DNA of 64,000 nt from Myoxocephalus aenaeus (Eukaryota > Chordata > Actinopteri > Perciformes > Cottidae). Location: NCBI GenBank assembly GCA_038501785.1, contig JBAMJR010000084.1:1-64000 (forward strand), in the 5' to 3' direction. The notes below the pieces were generated by a model that made no database searches, was not told the DNA's origin, and saw only the letters and a list, made by a program, of their open reading frames with translations. A program made the position numbers and the translations under genes. Positions 26,101-51,000 of this stretch are shown one piece after another. How positions within the stretch are numbered: position 1 is the stretch's first letter; every line of letters starts with the position of its first letter.

Positions 26101-27555
26101 GAGTTACTATAATTTAACAAACGTATTACACGAAGATATTGTTTGCATCAGGGCTATTTATTGTGTTGTATTCGACTGTACAGGTGCATCTAATAAACTG
26201 GTAAAATAGTGTAAGTGGTTGTACCTAGCAGTTTCTTTGTCAGACATAAAAGTGGGTGTGGCAGCCAGAGGACTACACAGGTTTTTGCGGATGTAGATTT
26301 TCTCAGTGGAGGCTGCACAGTTGACAGATTTCTCTCTTGGGGTCACTTCAACAGGCTTCCTTTCACACTGCACAGCTATATAAGACAAAACAAAGACATC
26401 AGACCTTATGCAAGCGAGTCCTAAATGACAAATCTACAACTGTTTATATAAAATATCACACTCTTACAATCCTGTTTCATTCCAAGAGATATGCAGCGCT
26501 GCAGTCGACAGTACTGGCAGCGGTTCCGGTGGAGCTTGTTGATGGCACACTCTCCGGAGCCCCTGCACGTGTACACTAGGTTCTTTCTAATGCTGCGTTT
26601 GAAGAAGCCCTTACAGCCCTCACAGCTGACCGCTCCGTAATGACGCCCTGAGAGAGAAAAGAGAAAACAGGATCAGGTTAGCGAATGCTTGCGCATATCT
26701 GTTATTTAAAAAGCATAATGATCAAGCAAATTAAACTTAACTCGTACCTGAGGCCTTGTCCCCACAGACAACGCAGTACTCCACAACCGGCTTCACAATG
26801 GACTGGTCTGAACCGTCAGTCACAAACTGACAAACAACCAGACACAGCAGAATAATTTAATACAGCAAACATTCCAATAAGTTACACTAAACATGTCCAT
26901 GCTTCGGTCACAAGAACTTTCAGTTATTTGTTTATCACAAAAGTGGTCACTAATATCCTCCAGCAATACCTGAATCTGCTGCCCAGCCAGATCATGGGAG
27001 GCAAACAACAGCTGGTTAACCCCAGAGCAGTCTGGAGTGGTGAGGATGACCTTGTTGGGTGAACCTTCCTGCTTGGCCAGAATCACCTTCCCACCAGAGG
27101 AATAGTCAGCATTTGCTAAAATATACTGTTGCTTTCCAGGGGAAGATGGCTCAAGTGCTGTGACAATCTGGATCTTTTGGCCAGTCTGCTGATCAGTTAC
27201 AATCTAGTAGGAAAAAAAGAAAAACATGAGTGAGTGCTGACTGGATGCAGAAGGAGTGCAGGAGTAGTTTGGCTAATGATATGATAGAGGAATCAAATAC
27301 AATACAAAAACAGTGTTAGTCATTGGAGGACCAGGGAGAAATTGGGCAAATACAAAACAGTGCTAGATTAAACCATCAGCTATTCTTGGATCAAATCATG
27401 CCCAGATGATGTAAACATGTGTTTATTCACACACACACAATTTAAAAGAGCATGTTCTCGTGGTTGACAGGATATCACATCACCTGGATTCTGTGTCCTA
27501 ATGCCATGTTGCCGTCTGCTGACACAAGTTGAATCCTTTGAGACTGTCCATCCAT
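23198..27555 (-). CDS. nr2c1: Nuclear receptor subfamily 2 group C member 1 (TR2)
   Basis: TR2 is an orphan nuclear receptor that binds AGGTCA direct repeats and mostly represses transcription. The model has 13 coding exons totalling 1,836 bp (611 aa; human 603). The DNA-binding domain is at about residues 119-185: YCVVCGDKASG, P-box CEGCKGFF, second zinc finger ending GMKQD. 'NCAASTEKIYIRK' follows. The ligand-binding domain starts near 385 (ESASRLLFLSMHWARSIPAF) and ends FAGLIGNVQIDSIIPYILKM. 'KVILTTPDCSGVNQL' and 'MKQDSVQCERKPVEV' favour NR2C1 over NR2C2. Exons (minus): 27555-27484, 27203-26970, 26826-26748, 26647-26468, 26375-26225, 25793-25697, 25419-25232, 24848-24695, 24555-24434, 24265-24123, 23931-23794, 23644-23539, 23369-23198. 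The chosen ATG (27555) is preceded by a 5' UTR part of the same exon back to 27618. Confidence 0.95.
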
Positions 27556-27618
27556 TCTGATACTGCACGCACCTTCTTGTACTGGTCTTTACATCAGTGT
27601 CCCATGAGGCACGCACAC
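27556..27618 (-). other. nr2c1 5' UTR part of first coding exon
   Basis: Acceptor 'cctctctacag' ends at 27619 on the minus strand. 63 nt of untranslated sequence precede the ATG. An upstream ATG in this segment is followed quickly by TGA. Confidence 0.6.
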
Positions 27619-27649
27619 CTGTAGAGAGGATATGTTTTACTGTATGTCT

Positions 27650-29380
27650 TAATAAAGCAACATTTGGGTCAGGTAAAGAACACCTTCAAGGATAAGGATG
27701 ACAGTATTATTATCTTACTACCATCAAATCCCATGTGTAATACTTGCTAAATTACATTATTTTTCTAAACAGGCCATCGATTATGTAGTCCCATTGTAAG
27801 CAATTTCCTAAAACAGCAGGGCACTGTAGTTTTAGCAACTGTTCAGCAGGAGTAGATTTGTTAGCAGATTTGTACACATTAGGTGTTCTAGTAGGTATTT
27901 ACAGAAGCAGTTCAGTGTATTTTAGGATTGGTACAAAAATAAACTGCAGTGCCCCATGTTCAAGCTAATGCAGAAACAACACACCCAGTGCAATGGTGCA
28001 GCTCAATTGTTTTTTTTGTAAAGCTTCTGGGCATGATATGAAGGAATAAGGTGCATCCCGCTACAATGACAATACTTATTTGCTTTGGCCTTTCATGGAG
28101 GCTTGTTGACAATAAGAAAGCAATAGAACATTACCAGCCTTATCATTTAATAGACATCTGAGCTATGTGTGTAATGTAGACCCCATAAAACAGTTAATTT
28201 CATTTTTACCACATGTGTAATTAACATGTTTTATATATCGATGCGTGTCGAGCCACCCGAAGCTCGGATTTAAATTATTTTCAATTTGATATAGTTTTAC
28301 AGCTCAGAGCTGTTATTAAAGTGCCCACGAGGAACGAGTACGTCCTACAAACCACTAATTATATAATTTACGTTATAACTAACTCGTATCTATCCTGTTT
28401 CCTAGTTTAACGTCACCTTTCCTTCAGCTAGAAGATATGTCTGACCAAGACGTGATTTATATTTCTAAACATTTAAGAGCGAGCGTTAACTAAGTCAACA
28501 TTAGCTCTGAACGATTAATGTTAACAGGTAATGTAGAACATATCATAAATGATATTGCCTGCCCCTAACTTATGTTAGTTTGTGGCCTACGCTAACCAAT
28601 CTAGCCGGCGCTAGCTTGAAACTGTAATGTACCAAATAAAATACGGTTGAATATCACTGTTGAGTTTCAAAGGATGAGCGGCAAAGCTGCAGCAGTGACA
28701 TAAACAAGCTCTTGGCAGCCGGCTATTTCAAATCGATACGGAAGATAAAGGTATTTCTTTTCCTGTGGGTGAAAGGTCAACATTGAAGGGTTAAAGCACG
28801 CTAGGGTTCAGGGCCCAGGACGCAGACTCGCTCAGTCAAACGGCGGGACTTCGGGGTTTTGACAACCGAGCAAAACATCGCATACATTCTTTGCACTGGA
28901 CTTCCCTTTTAATCGGGCGTTCAACGAGACAAATTACGATGAACACTACAACGTGCCGTTCTAACAATCGGACTTGATTTAGCGCTGTGGTTGTCTAGTT
29001 TGCGGAAGGCTGGTTAGCATTGTTAGCAGCGCAGCTAAACTCAGCTAACACGGCTAGCTGACGCGGCTAAGCTAGCTAGCACTAGCACGTACGTTACTAA
29101 TATTACAGTTGCTGACACGTTAACCTGCAACGTTAATGCGATTCGCAGTGCACTCTGTACAGTCGCGCGTGCACACACCAATTTGATTGCATACTTGCCT
29201 AATTTGAGTTTTAACTGCGGAGCTCCGGACGACAGCGCTAACGAGCTGTCCTAGCTGTTTGCTAGCTGGTAACGGTCGCTTCCCTGCCGTGGTCCTTACT
29301 GAACACTCCCTCTCTTCCTGCGTTACTGGCAACTCGTGTCTCCGTCTTGAAACCCCTCATTCGTCCGCGTTAGTCACTGT
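27650..29380. other. nr2c1 intron 1
   Basis: No exon seen. Contains a cluster of GCTAGC and TTAGC words at about 28,590-29,270 in a CpG-containing setting, typical of sequence close to fish promoters. Confidence 0.4.
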
Positions 29381-29388
29381 ATCTTACC

Positions 29389-29435
29389 TGACAATGAGCT
29401 GTTTAGACAGATAGTGTGTTGTCTTCTATATATTA
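29389..29435 (-). promoter_or_regulatory. nr2c1 non-coding exon 1 and promoter region
   Basis: 'gctcattgtcag' is followed by a strong GTAAGATAC donor (exon end 29389) on the minus strand, a good match for a non-coding first exon about 1.8 kb upstream of the coding start. The start site is not resolved. The flanking 28.6-29.3 kb is rich in GCTAGC/GTTAGC words, which would be intron 1. Confidence 0.45.
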
Positions 29436-29439
29436 CTAT

Positions 29440-30725
29440 TTTAACTGTTTGTTGCAGTTGGTGGGAGGGTCAGAGTTCGTGACCTTTTTTTTCATCAATA
29501 AACGATTTACGCACATGCGCAGTTTGGTAGCCATGGCTTTTAAATTGGCTTCAGTTTTTTGTCACAGGAGTAATGGCATATCCATCACAGAGTATTACTG
29601 AGTACTTTTATTAACAATTATGCATGGCACATTAGTCAGAGCAAACGCAAAATGTTGTGCTGAAGTAGAAGAACAGTCTGCATAAATATTTTAACTTACT
29701 CCGATTTATTCGTTATTTTTTTTTATTTTTTTACAGCGGGTTTACTGTCATTGAATGTAATGTTATGCATTTATATATCTGAGAATTTCAGGCTTCATTG
29801 TTTTAAGATCAATAATACAGTGAACAATGCAAATCAACCTACTGCTCAAGACTTCAGTTTCATTACTTGCATTTCTGCAATAGAAACCACATTTTAAAAC
29901 TGAAATGAATATGATCTACTCAAAATGCCTTTCAGTTACAGTGCAATGAGTATTTATGTAATGATTTCCCTTTTTGCTTACGATTTGCATTTACGCCATT
30001 TAATGTGCAGTGAATTTGTTTGTTCTTTCCACAGTTGACCAGGGAAAAAAGAACTGTAAAACAAGAATGTATTACAGTCACAGAATTTAAATAAAAGCAA
30101 GATTCATGGAAATTTGATACAATTGCATTTGATTCCTTTTTATTTACATCAGATGTGTGTATGCACATAATATATACAGCCAGTTGAGTTACTTAAGTGC
30201 ATTACCGATTGTTGTACAGTTAATATCCAAACAGTGAAAATACTCTGATACACCATTAAGACTCTTAAGTTAGACTCAGAGTTACAGAAATCATTAGTGA
30301 TGTAAGGGGAAGGTTTCGAACAAGCGTGACAAGTGCACGTTGTGTGTTCTACAACAAGACACACACTGGTGTGACAAAGTGATCATTCTCAGACTACAAG
30401 AAACAGTACATGTTATTTGTTTTGACCTCTAAAAATTAATGTTATAAAAAATGTTATGACATTATTCATTACAAATCTAAGCTTTTATTAACAGATCTGT
30501 GCTGTGGAGATGCAAACTGGTTACTAAAAAATATGGAAATGTAACCAAAAAAAAGGTCTAAAATAGCTACAGATGATTTGGGCATATTATTCTTAAACTG
30601 CAGCCAAAACTGCATGAATTAAAAAATGTAATTTAATATCCAAAACTAACGGCTAATTCCCACACTTTAAAACTATATAAAAAGGTAACTACTCTGATAC
30701 AAGCAATGAAATACTATATTTGGAT
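29440..30725. other. Intergenic nr2c1-fgd6 and fgd6 3' region
   Basis: AT-rich, no exon. Minus-strand AATAAA signals at 30726-30731, 30484-30489 and 30137-30142 are candidate fgd6 poly(A) sites, about 100, 340 and 690 bp past the stop. Confidence 0.4.
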
Positions 30726-30830
30726 TTTATTTCAGTGCAACTATTATGGTGTCTCCAGCTGCTTTTTCAGAGAGCACTGAGGTAAAACATTATGTTGATC
30801 AGCTACACACACGCACACTGTCAATCAATA

Positions 30831-44157
<13,327 letters not shown>

Positions 44158-44400
44158 GGCTTCACTCACTTCGCTTCTGTTTTGTCAATGCTCAACAATC
44201 AGTAACCATCGCTGGAGTCCGGATCCATCGCAAGCCGTCGATGCCAAATAAATCATCTGCTCAAAATCGACATTTCCACCGCTTTAGTTAGAGCCTGCAG
44301 CACACGGTCCATTCTCATCGCAGCCGCACCGACTGGCTGCCAGCGACATGAACCTTAGAGCTTCCTCTTTGTTTCCTTAAACAATCCACTAGGGGTCCTC
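44158..44400 (-). promoter_or_regulatory. fgd6 5' UTR / promoter region
   Basis: Upstream of the fgd6 ATG pair (ATGATGAACTCAG then GTAAGT). Moderately GC-rich with several CpGs at 44,220-44,345. There is no TATA box at a convincing position. Confidence 0.4.
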
Positions 44401-45020
44401 CGGGGCCACAGGTTGCCAGATCGGTCAACAACAACAACAACAACAAAAAAGGTTCGTGGCTGTAAAGTAAAAAAGGTGCAACTTTGAAGGATTGTTGTAC
44501 ACACTCTCCTCTGTCCAATGAACATGTCTACACAATTGCATTAGGATTTGCTCATCATTACATGGGACTTTCCTCCCACACAATTTCCACATACATCATC
44601 ATTGTTGCTAATAGTATCACCACTCGTATCATTAAGGGAATAGAAATATGAGTGGGAGGCAGCTGATGCTTTGTAAGCTATATTTAATGTATAGTTGAGG
44701 AAGTAAAACAAAAAAAAACAGCATTTATGGTTGGTGCTTTCATTATACTGTTACTTTGTCACCGGGTTCATTAATCAGTCATTCTTACAGGGAACTGCTC
44801 TGGGGAGGGACATGAATGGCAGCTTGTCAAGATCCTGAGATGCCTAAGATGCCTCTAAGAGTTGCCTGTTAAGTGTTAAGCCTAAAAGTTGAAAATAAAA
44901 TGTGCATTTCAGGAACACATTTGTGACTCCAAGTTGCATTGTAAGCAAAAGCGGCATTTGCAGTTTGATTGCACATTAAACTAAAAGTATTAACCCACAG
45001 TTGATGCAGTTTGGAGACTT
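44400..45020. other. Intergenic fgd6 / C3orf20-like gene
   Basis: About 0.6 kb between the fgd6 promoter and the 3' end of the next minus-strand gene. Contains a short AAC/CAA run at 44,428-44,448. No gene. Confidence 0.5.
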
Positions 45021-45026
45021 TTTAAT
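45021..45026 (-). terminator. Poly(A) signal of C3orf20-like gene
   Basis: ATTAAA on the minus strand, about 50 bp after the stop codon at 45074, implying a very short 3' UTR. A further signal could exist downstream. Confidence 0.35.
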
Positions 45027-45073
45027 AACCACGAGTGGACCGATGTGGATATAATCCCGTCACCGCAGCATAT

Positions 45074-48000
45074 TCAGTGTGTGATCACAGGAACACGGCT
45101 GAGTGCTGGAGTCTTCTGTCGTTTGGCGAAAAAGTCTCTCGGCCGTTTTGACATACCAGGAAGTTGATTGTTTTTTCTGTGCAGGAAGAAGACATCAGGC
45201 AGGTGAATCGTTATTAGCACCGTGTTGGCAGTAGACAAGTATGCAAACACATCACATGAATTAAAGAACATGTATGTGTGTTCAAATTACATGTCAGGAA
45301 TTTGCAGGCAGTTATACAAAATATGAATTCAGTCACAGACCTCTCATTGACCTTTTCCTCTTCCACTGAAGCAGTCAGTGCTCCTTTTAGTGCTGCATCC
45401 TGTGAACCGTGTGCATCTGTGGCTGCAGGTGTGTTAACTGTATCACTGTAAAAATAACAGAAAACTAGGAACACTTGTGGTGGAAAGTAAAACATACAAT
45501 TTTGAGATACTTGTACTTTACTTGAGTATTGAATATTTTAGGGTATTTCATACTTTACTAACATAACTACTTTATATTAAACTACCCAAAAGTACATAAA
45601 GCAGATATAATTAGCTTCACCTCAACCAACTACAAAATTGAAGTATTGCTTTCATATTTATACGTAATTAATACTGATCCAATGATAGAAAACTGACAGG
45701 GTTCATTCTGCTAAATGAGTACTTTTACTTTTGATACTTGAAGAACATTTTGTTCCTAATACTTTCATACTTTTAAATTAGTAATTTTTCGACTACACCT
45801 TGAATAAGGAAGGTAGCGCCGTAGTAGCACTTTAGTAGCACTTAGATGGCACTTACTGATAGCACTTTGTAGTTTAACTTTATTGAAGAAATTGTACTTT
45901 CTTGATTTTTATTGTTCTGAGTTTGTATTCATGGTGGAATTGCACTTATTGTAAGTCGCTTTGGATAAAAGCGTCACTAAACGAAATGTAATGTAATGTA
46001 ATGTAGTAAAGATTTGAATGCTTTTACTTGTAATGGAGTAATTAACAGTGTGGTACAGCTACTTCTTCCACCACTGATGAACATATTAGAAGAAGTAAAC
46101 GTCCTCAAATCAAATTATTAATTACTTAAGTGTATTTTAATGAAACGATTCACCTTGAACGTGCTTTAAATTTCACAATGATCACTGACAACTGTTTTAA
46201 GTTGAATCCCGTTACATTCACACTACATTACAGCTATGATTCAGGTTCCAGTACATCAGATTCACACTGTATGGTGTAGTAGTACCTAAACTTGTAGTCC
46301 GAAGAGAGGCTGAGACCTGATCTGTAGTCTCCTCTGGTTTTGGAGATTTGCTTCTCAAGGTCCCTGACAGAGCAGCTGTGTCCACTGAATGTGTGGCCCA
46401 CAAACAGCAGCTTCCCTCTGATGTACATCTATCTCAAGAACACAGATAATTCACTTTAGATGTGTGGAAATGGAGATCAGTCATGTGGATATGTTTATAT
46501 TTCACAACAGAGGATCCTACAGTGTGTGTATACAATGTGAGTAAGACGAGGATGTCTGTTTGATTCATGGACTAATGGAGACATTTTCATCTTACAGCAA
46601 AAATCAGTAGAGCATCTGTCATGACTTTGGGCAAAAAATTAGACCAAGCCTTTTGTAATTAAGAACCCCTCACTGCTTCCTAGCCTATAGTAATTTTATA
46701 ATAAATGTCTGGGTTTCTTGGAAAAGACAGCACCTTACCACAGCCTCACCCCATCCCTTTCATATCACCTCCTCTGCTTCAGGCAAGCACTGCTGCTGCC
46801 ACCCAGTGGGAACCATGAGGTCCTGCACCGAGCAGAGCCTGCAGCCTTTACTCAAGCCTGCAGTGGGTTTACTGACCAGGGCCATTCCAGGAGCAGCGTT
46901 GTGCCGCTGCTGCAGCAGCACGTTGTTCTCCCCTCCACAGCTGGGCTTCCCGGTTGACATCTCATACTTCACCAGGCGAAATGAATCCATCTGGCACTAG
47001 ATTTTTAAGAAACCTGTTACTAAGTTTGCAGAAATACATTCTGTGCAATATCCTGCTGAATGTAGTTTGTCTTTTACCGACCCTTTGTTTTGTAGTCTGT
47101 GCAAAGCTGTATACATCTAAGTACACATTTAGCGTACTTGCTGATTATGTAATTTGGATGCTATTTTACCTCCAGTGATGAGAAACAAATGATGCAAACA
47201 CTTCGAATCAGAGACTGTAATGATGCCTGGCTTACATACAGTATATAACAGGTGATAAAAAATAAAAATGGCCACATATTATGTTTTTGATATTTTGTCT
47301 AACCCCCTGTTTGTAAGACAGGTTCACACCTGAGTGCACGGCATGGTTCTGTGCTTGTTCATCCTCCTGTAAAGCTGCTCCAGGACATCCTGGTCGGACA
47401 GCGCACGGGCGTTGACGGGTCGGAGCAGCGGAGTCGTGCACACCACCAGGATCTGTTGACTGTGTGGCGGCTGGCCCACCACGAAGGCATCGTACTCCAG
47501 GTCCGTGACCACTGGCATCAGTGCAGCGCTGCAGCAGCAGCGCCTGCGCCCCCCCTCCCCCAACAGGGCAGCTCTCAGCAGAGCAGGGCACACTGTGAGG
47601 GTGTCCGGTGGGGCCGGACAGCGGGTGACAGCAGAGGGCTGCAAATCTGCACTGCTTGGAATAATCACTGAACTGGCAGGGGTGATAGTGAAGGGGTGAT
47701 AGTGAAGCATCGTAAATATACTCTTGCTCTTATGAACTGCAGTAAATATCACTTGAATCTGTCAGTAATACAAGTGGGTCTTACTCAAGTTGGAAGTTGC
47801 CATTCATTCGAAGGGGTCCTATCCATATGACACAGGGCTCCTCCTTTTTTCGCTTTTTTGGGGTCCTGGCAACATAAATGTAAAGACAGTGAAATGTTAT
47901 ATATTGCATAATACATCTGTGCAAAGTCTAGCAGAGCTGAAGCACTTGAAACTGATCAATAAACAATATGTTTATTTCATTACTAAAACAATTACTGGCT

Positions 48001-51000
48001 TCTGTTTAAGTGGTTAGGTAGTTGGTTAGTAGGTAGGTAGGTAGGTAGGTAGGTAGGTAGGTAGGTAGGTAGGTAGGTAGGTAGGTAGGTAGGTAGGAAG
48101 GCAGGAAGGAAGGCAGACAGGTAGGTAGGCAGGCAGGCAGGAAGGTAGGCAGGTAGGCAGACAGGTAGGTAGGCAGGTAGGTAGGCAGGTAGGCAGGCAG
48201 GCATGCAGGCAGGCAGGTAGGTAGGTAGGTAGGTAGGTAGGTAGAGTGACACCTTGGCAGCTTGACGGAGGAGGCCAGAGGTTTTTTCTCTGGTGCTGAC
48301 AGATGGCTGCGTAGCTCCAGTAACTCAGTCTTGCCCTCCTCAGGCCGGACTGGTTTAGCATCTGCCCGCTCAGGTGGGTTCAGAGAGGGCAGAGCGGCTG
48401 CCTGTACCTCTCTCCTCAGCCTGGTCCTCCGTGGGGCATCTGACATCCGCTCCATGTCAGGACACTTGATACCTGAAGGAGAGGAGGAGGTCATTCAGAA
48501 ATGCACACAGACCGTGAACAAGATCCTGACAGAACTATTCAATAATGTTGAGTTTGCAGGATGAGGTGATACTGTAACTGTTTTGCTTCACTGAATCACT
48601 CTGAAACAACCTTTCTGGGTCAGATTGGCTCAAAGTTACTTTTGTTTTGTTTTGAAAGGCACACTTCAATACCTCAAAATGTTCAGTACATCCCAGCAGG
48701 GAAGCGTTAACACACAATGCACATTTCAGAAAAGCTGGAATTCTCAGACAACCGTGCGCACAGGTACGTACCGATGGCCACGTGGTAATAATCCATCCAG
48801 TCGTCCAGGGTGTTTCGGACTCTCTGCTGAAGCCTCTTCAGCTCCCTGCTAACATGTCCTCTTCTTCTCCACTGTGCTAACGGCTCCTTCGAGCCCTCCA
48901 CCTCGCGGACCATCTGGAGGACCTCCACCTCGCACACAGGCTCCTGCCATGCATCATTAGTGCATGGTAGATTATATGATATAGAACAACAAAAGGCATT
49001 TTGTAAGCTGTTTTATACAAAGGGACTCGGTGAAGGCTTCTTCGAAGGTATTGTTGTGACATATTGTTTTAGCCTGGGCTGTTCGTTTGATATTCGGTAT
49101 TGAGTCCATAAATGTACATCATGCCTTCATATGGTGATAACACGTCACTTACGGGTGTTGGGAGCAGGTCCGTCTTGCTCCCTAGGATCACAGCAGGGGG
49201 TTCTGTCTTCAGAATCAGAACCATTTATTTGCCAGGCATGTTACACATACGAGGAATTTGTCTTGGCGGGTGGTGCATACATTAGACAAACAACAACAAC
49301 AACAACAATCAACATAGTAAAACATATAGAAACATATTCCTCACCAGCAGGAGGTCTTGAGCAGAATCAGAAGTAGACGTTCCTTCAGTCTGCAAACACG
49401 TTTGTCAATTAAGAGTAGACGTTCCATCATTACTTACATGGTAGATTATATGATATATAGATAAACAAAAGGCATTTTGCGAGCTGTTTTATACAAAGGG
49501 ACTCGGTAACGGCCTCTTCAAAGGTATTGTTGTGACATATTGTTTTAGCCTGGGTTGTTCTTTTGATATTCGGTATTGAGTCCATTAATGTATATCATGC
49601 CTTCATATGGTGATAACACGTCACTTACGGGTGTTGGGAGCAGGTCCGTCTTGCTCCCTAGGATCACAGCAGGGGGTTCTGTCTTCAGAATCAGAATCAG
49701 AACCATTTATTTGCCAGGCATGTTACACATACGAGGAATTTGTCTTGGCGGGTGGTGCATACATTAGACAAACAACAACAACAATCCACACAGTAAAACA
49801 TATAGAAACATATTCCTCACCAGCAGGAGGTCTTGAGCAGAATCAGAAGTAGACGTTCCTTCAGTCTGCAAACACGTTTGTCAATTCAGAGTAGACGTTC
49901 CATCATTACTTGCATGGTAGATTATATGATATAGAACAACAAAAGGCATTTTGTAAGCTGTTTTATACAAAGGGACTCGAAGGCCTCTTCAAAGGTATTG
50001 TTGTGACATATTGTTTTAGCCTGGGCTGTTCTTTTGATATTGAGTCCATAAATGTATATCATGCCTTCATATGGTGATAAAACGTCACTTACAGGTGTTG
50101 GGAGCAGGTCCGTCTTGCTCCCTAGGATCACAGCAGGGGGTTCTGTCTTCAGAATCAGAATCAGAATCAGAACCATTTATTTGCCAGGTATGTTACACAT
50201 ACTGTACAAGGAATTTGTCTTGGCGGGTGGTGCCTACATTAGACAAATAACAAGCAACACAGTAAAAAATAGAAACATATTCCTCACCAACAGGAGGTCT
50301 TGAGCAGAATCAGAAGTAGACGTTCCTTCAGTCTGCAAACAAGTCTGTAGACATTCCATCATTACTTGCATGGTAGATTATATGATATAGAACAACAAAA
50401 GGCATTTTGCGAGCTGTTTTATACAAAGGGACTCGGTGGGCTGTTCTTTTGATATTCGGTATTGAGTCCATACATGTATGTCATGCCTTCATATGGTGAT
50501 GAAAAGTATCTTACGGGTGTTGGCAACAGTTTCATCTTGCTCCCTAGGATCACAGCAGGGTATTCTGTCTTCCTCAACAGCAGGAGGTCTTGAGCATAAT
50601 CAGAAGTAAACGTTCCTTCAGTCTGCAAACACGCCTGTCAATTACAGAGTAGACGTTATAGATTTTAATGATCATGAATCTAATACTTTTTGTCCTCTCA
50701 TTTTACTTGGTAATCTCACCGTTTCCTGTGATTGGTTAATGTTGGACAGAGCCAAAAGGGGGAGTTGAACGCTTTCGTTGTTACACCTGAAGCTGAGCAC
50801 GGCAGACGTGGCACTGAGCAGCCTCACAGAGATTACATCTGACAACTATAGGAGACCAAAACACATTCACAGGTTTCTATAAAATAGAGACAATAAATAG
50901 CTATCCGTATGATAAGCACTCATAAACTGTGATGAATTCATCCCTGGTTATCTAATCGACACACTGTACCCTGTTATAAAACCTGTCTTGGCCCTGTCAG

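Larger units (their letters stand above)
48963..50660 (-). repeat. Tandem array of four about 475-bp units carrying an exon
   Basis: Each unit starts 'catggtagattatatgatat'. Starts are at about 48963, 49438, 49913 and 50369 (spacings 475, 475, 456). Every unit contains a version of the same exon of the C3orf20-like gene with its acceptor (tttgcag) and donor (GTAAGT or GTAAGA). Units 1-3 also carry a retroelement fragment inside the exon. Unit 4, the most 5' in transcription order, does not, and it lacks about 40 bp in the intronic part. Confidence 0.9.

Noticed and set aside
47992..48494. Long Leu-Pro-Thr-Tyr repeat protein
   Set aside because: Translation of the GTAG tetranucleotide array. 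The true exon stops at the donor at 48253.
48963..50660. CRISPR-like or satellite array
   Set aside because: Repeat units are about 475 bp, contain exon sequence and splice sites, and lie in an animal intron. This is tandem exon duplication.
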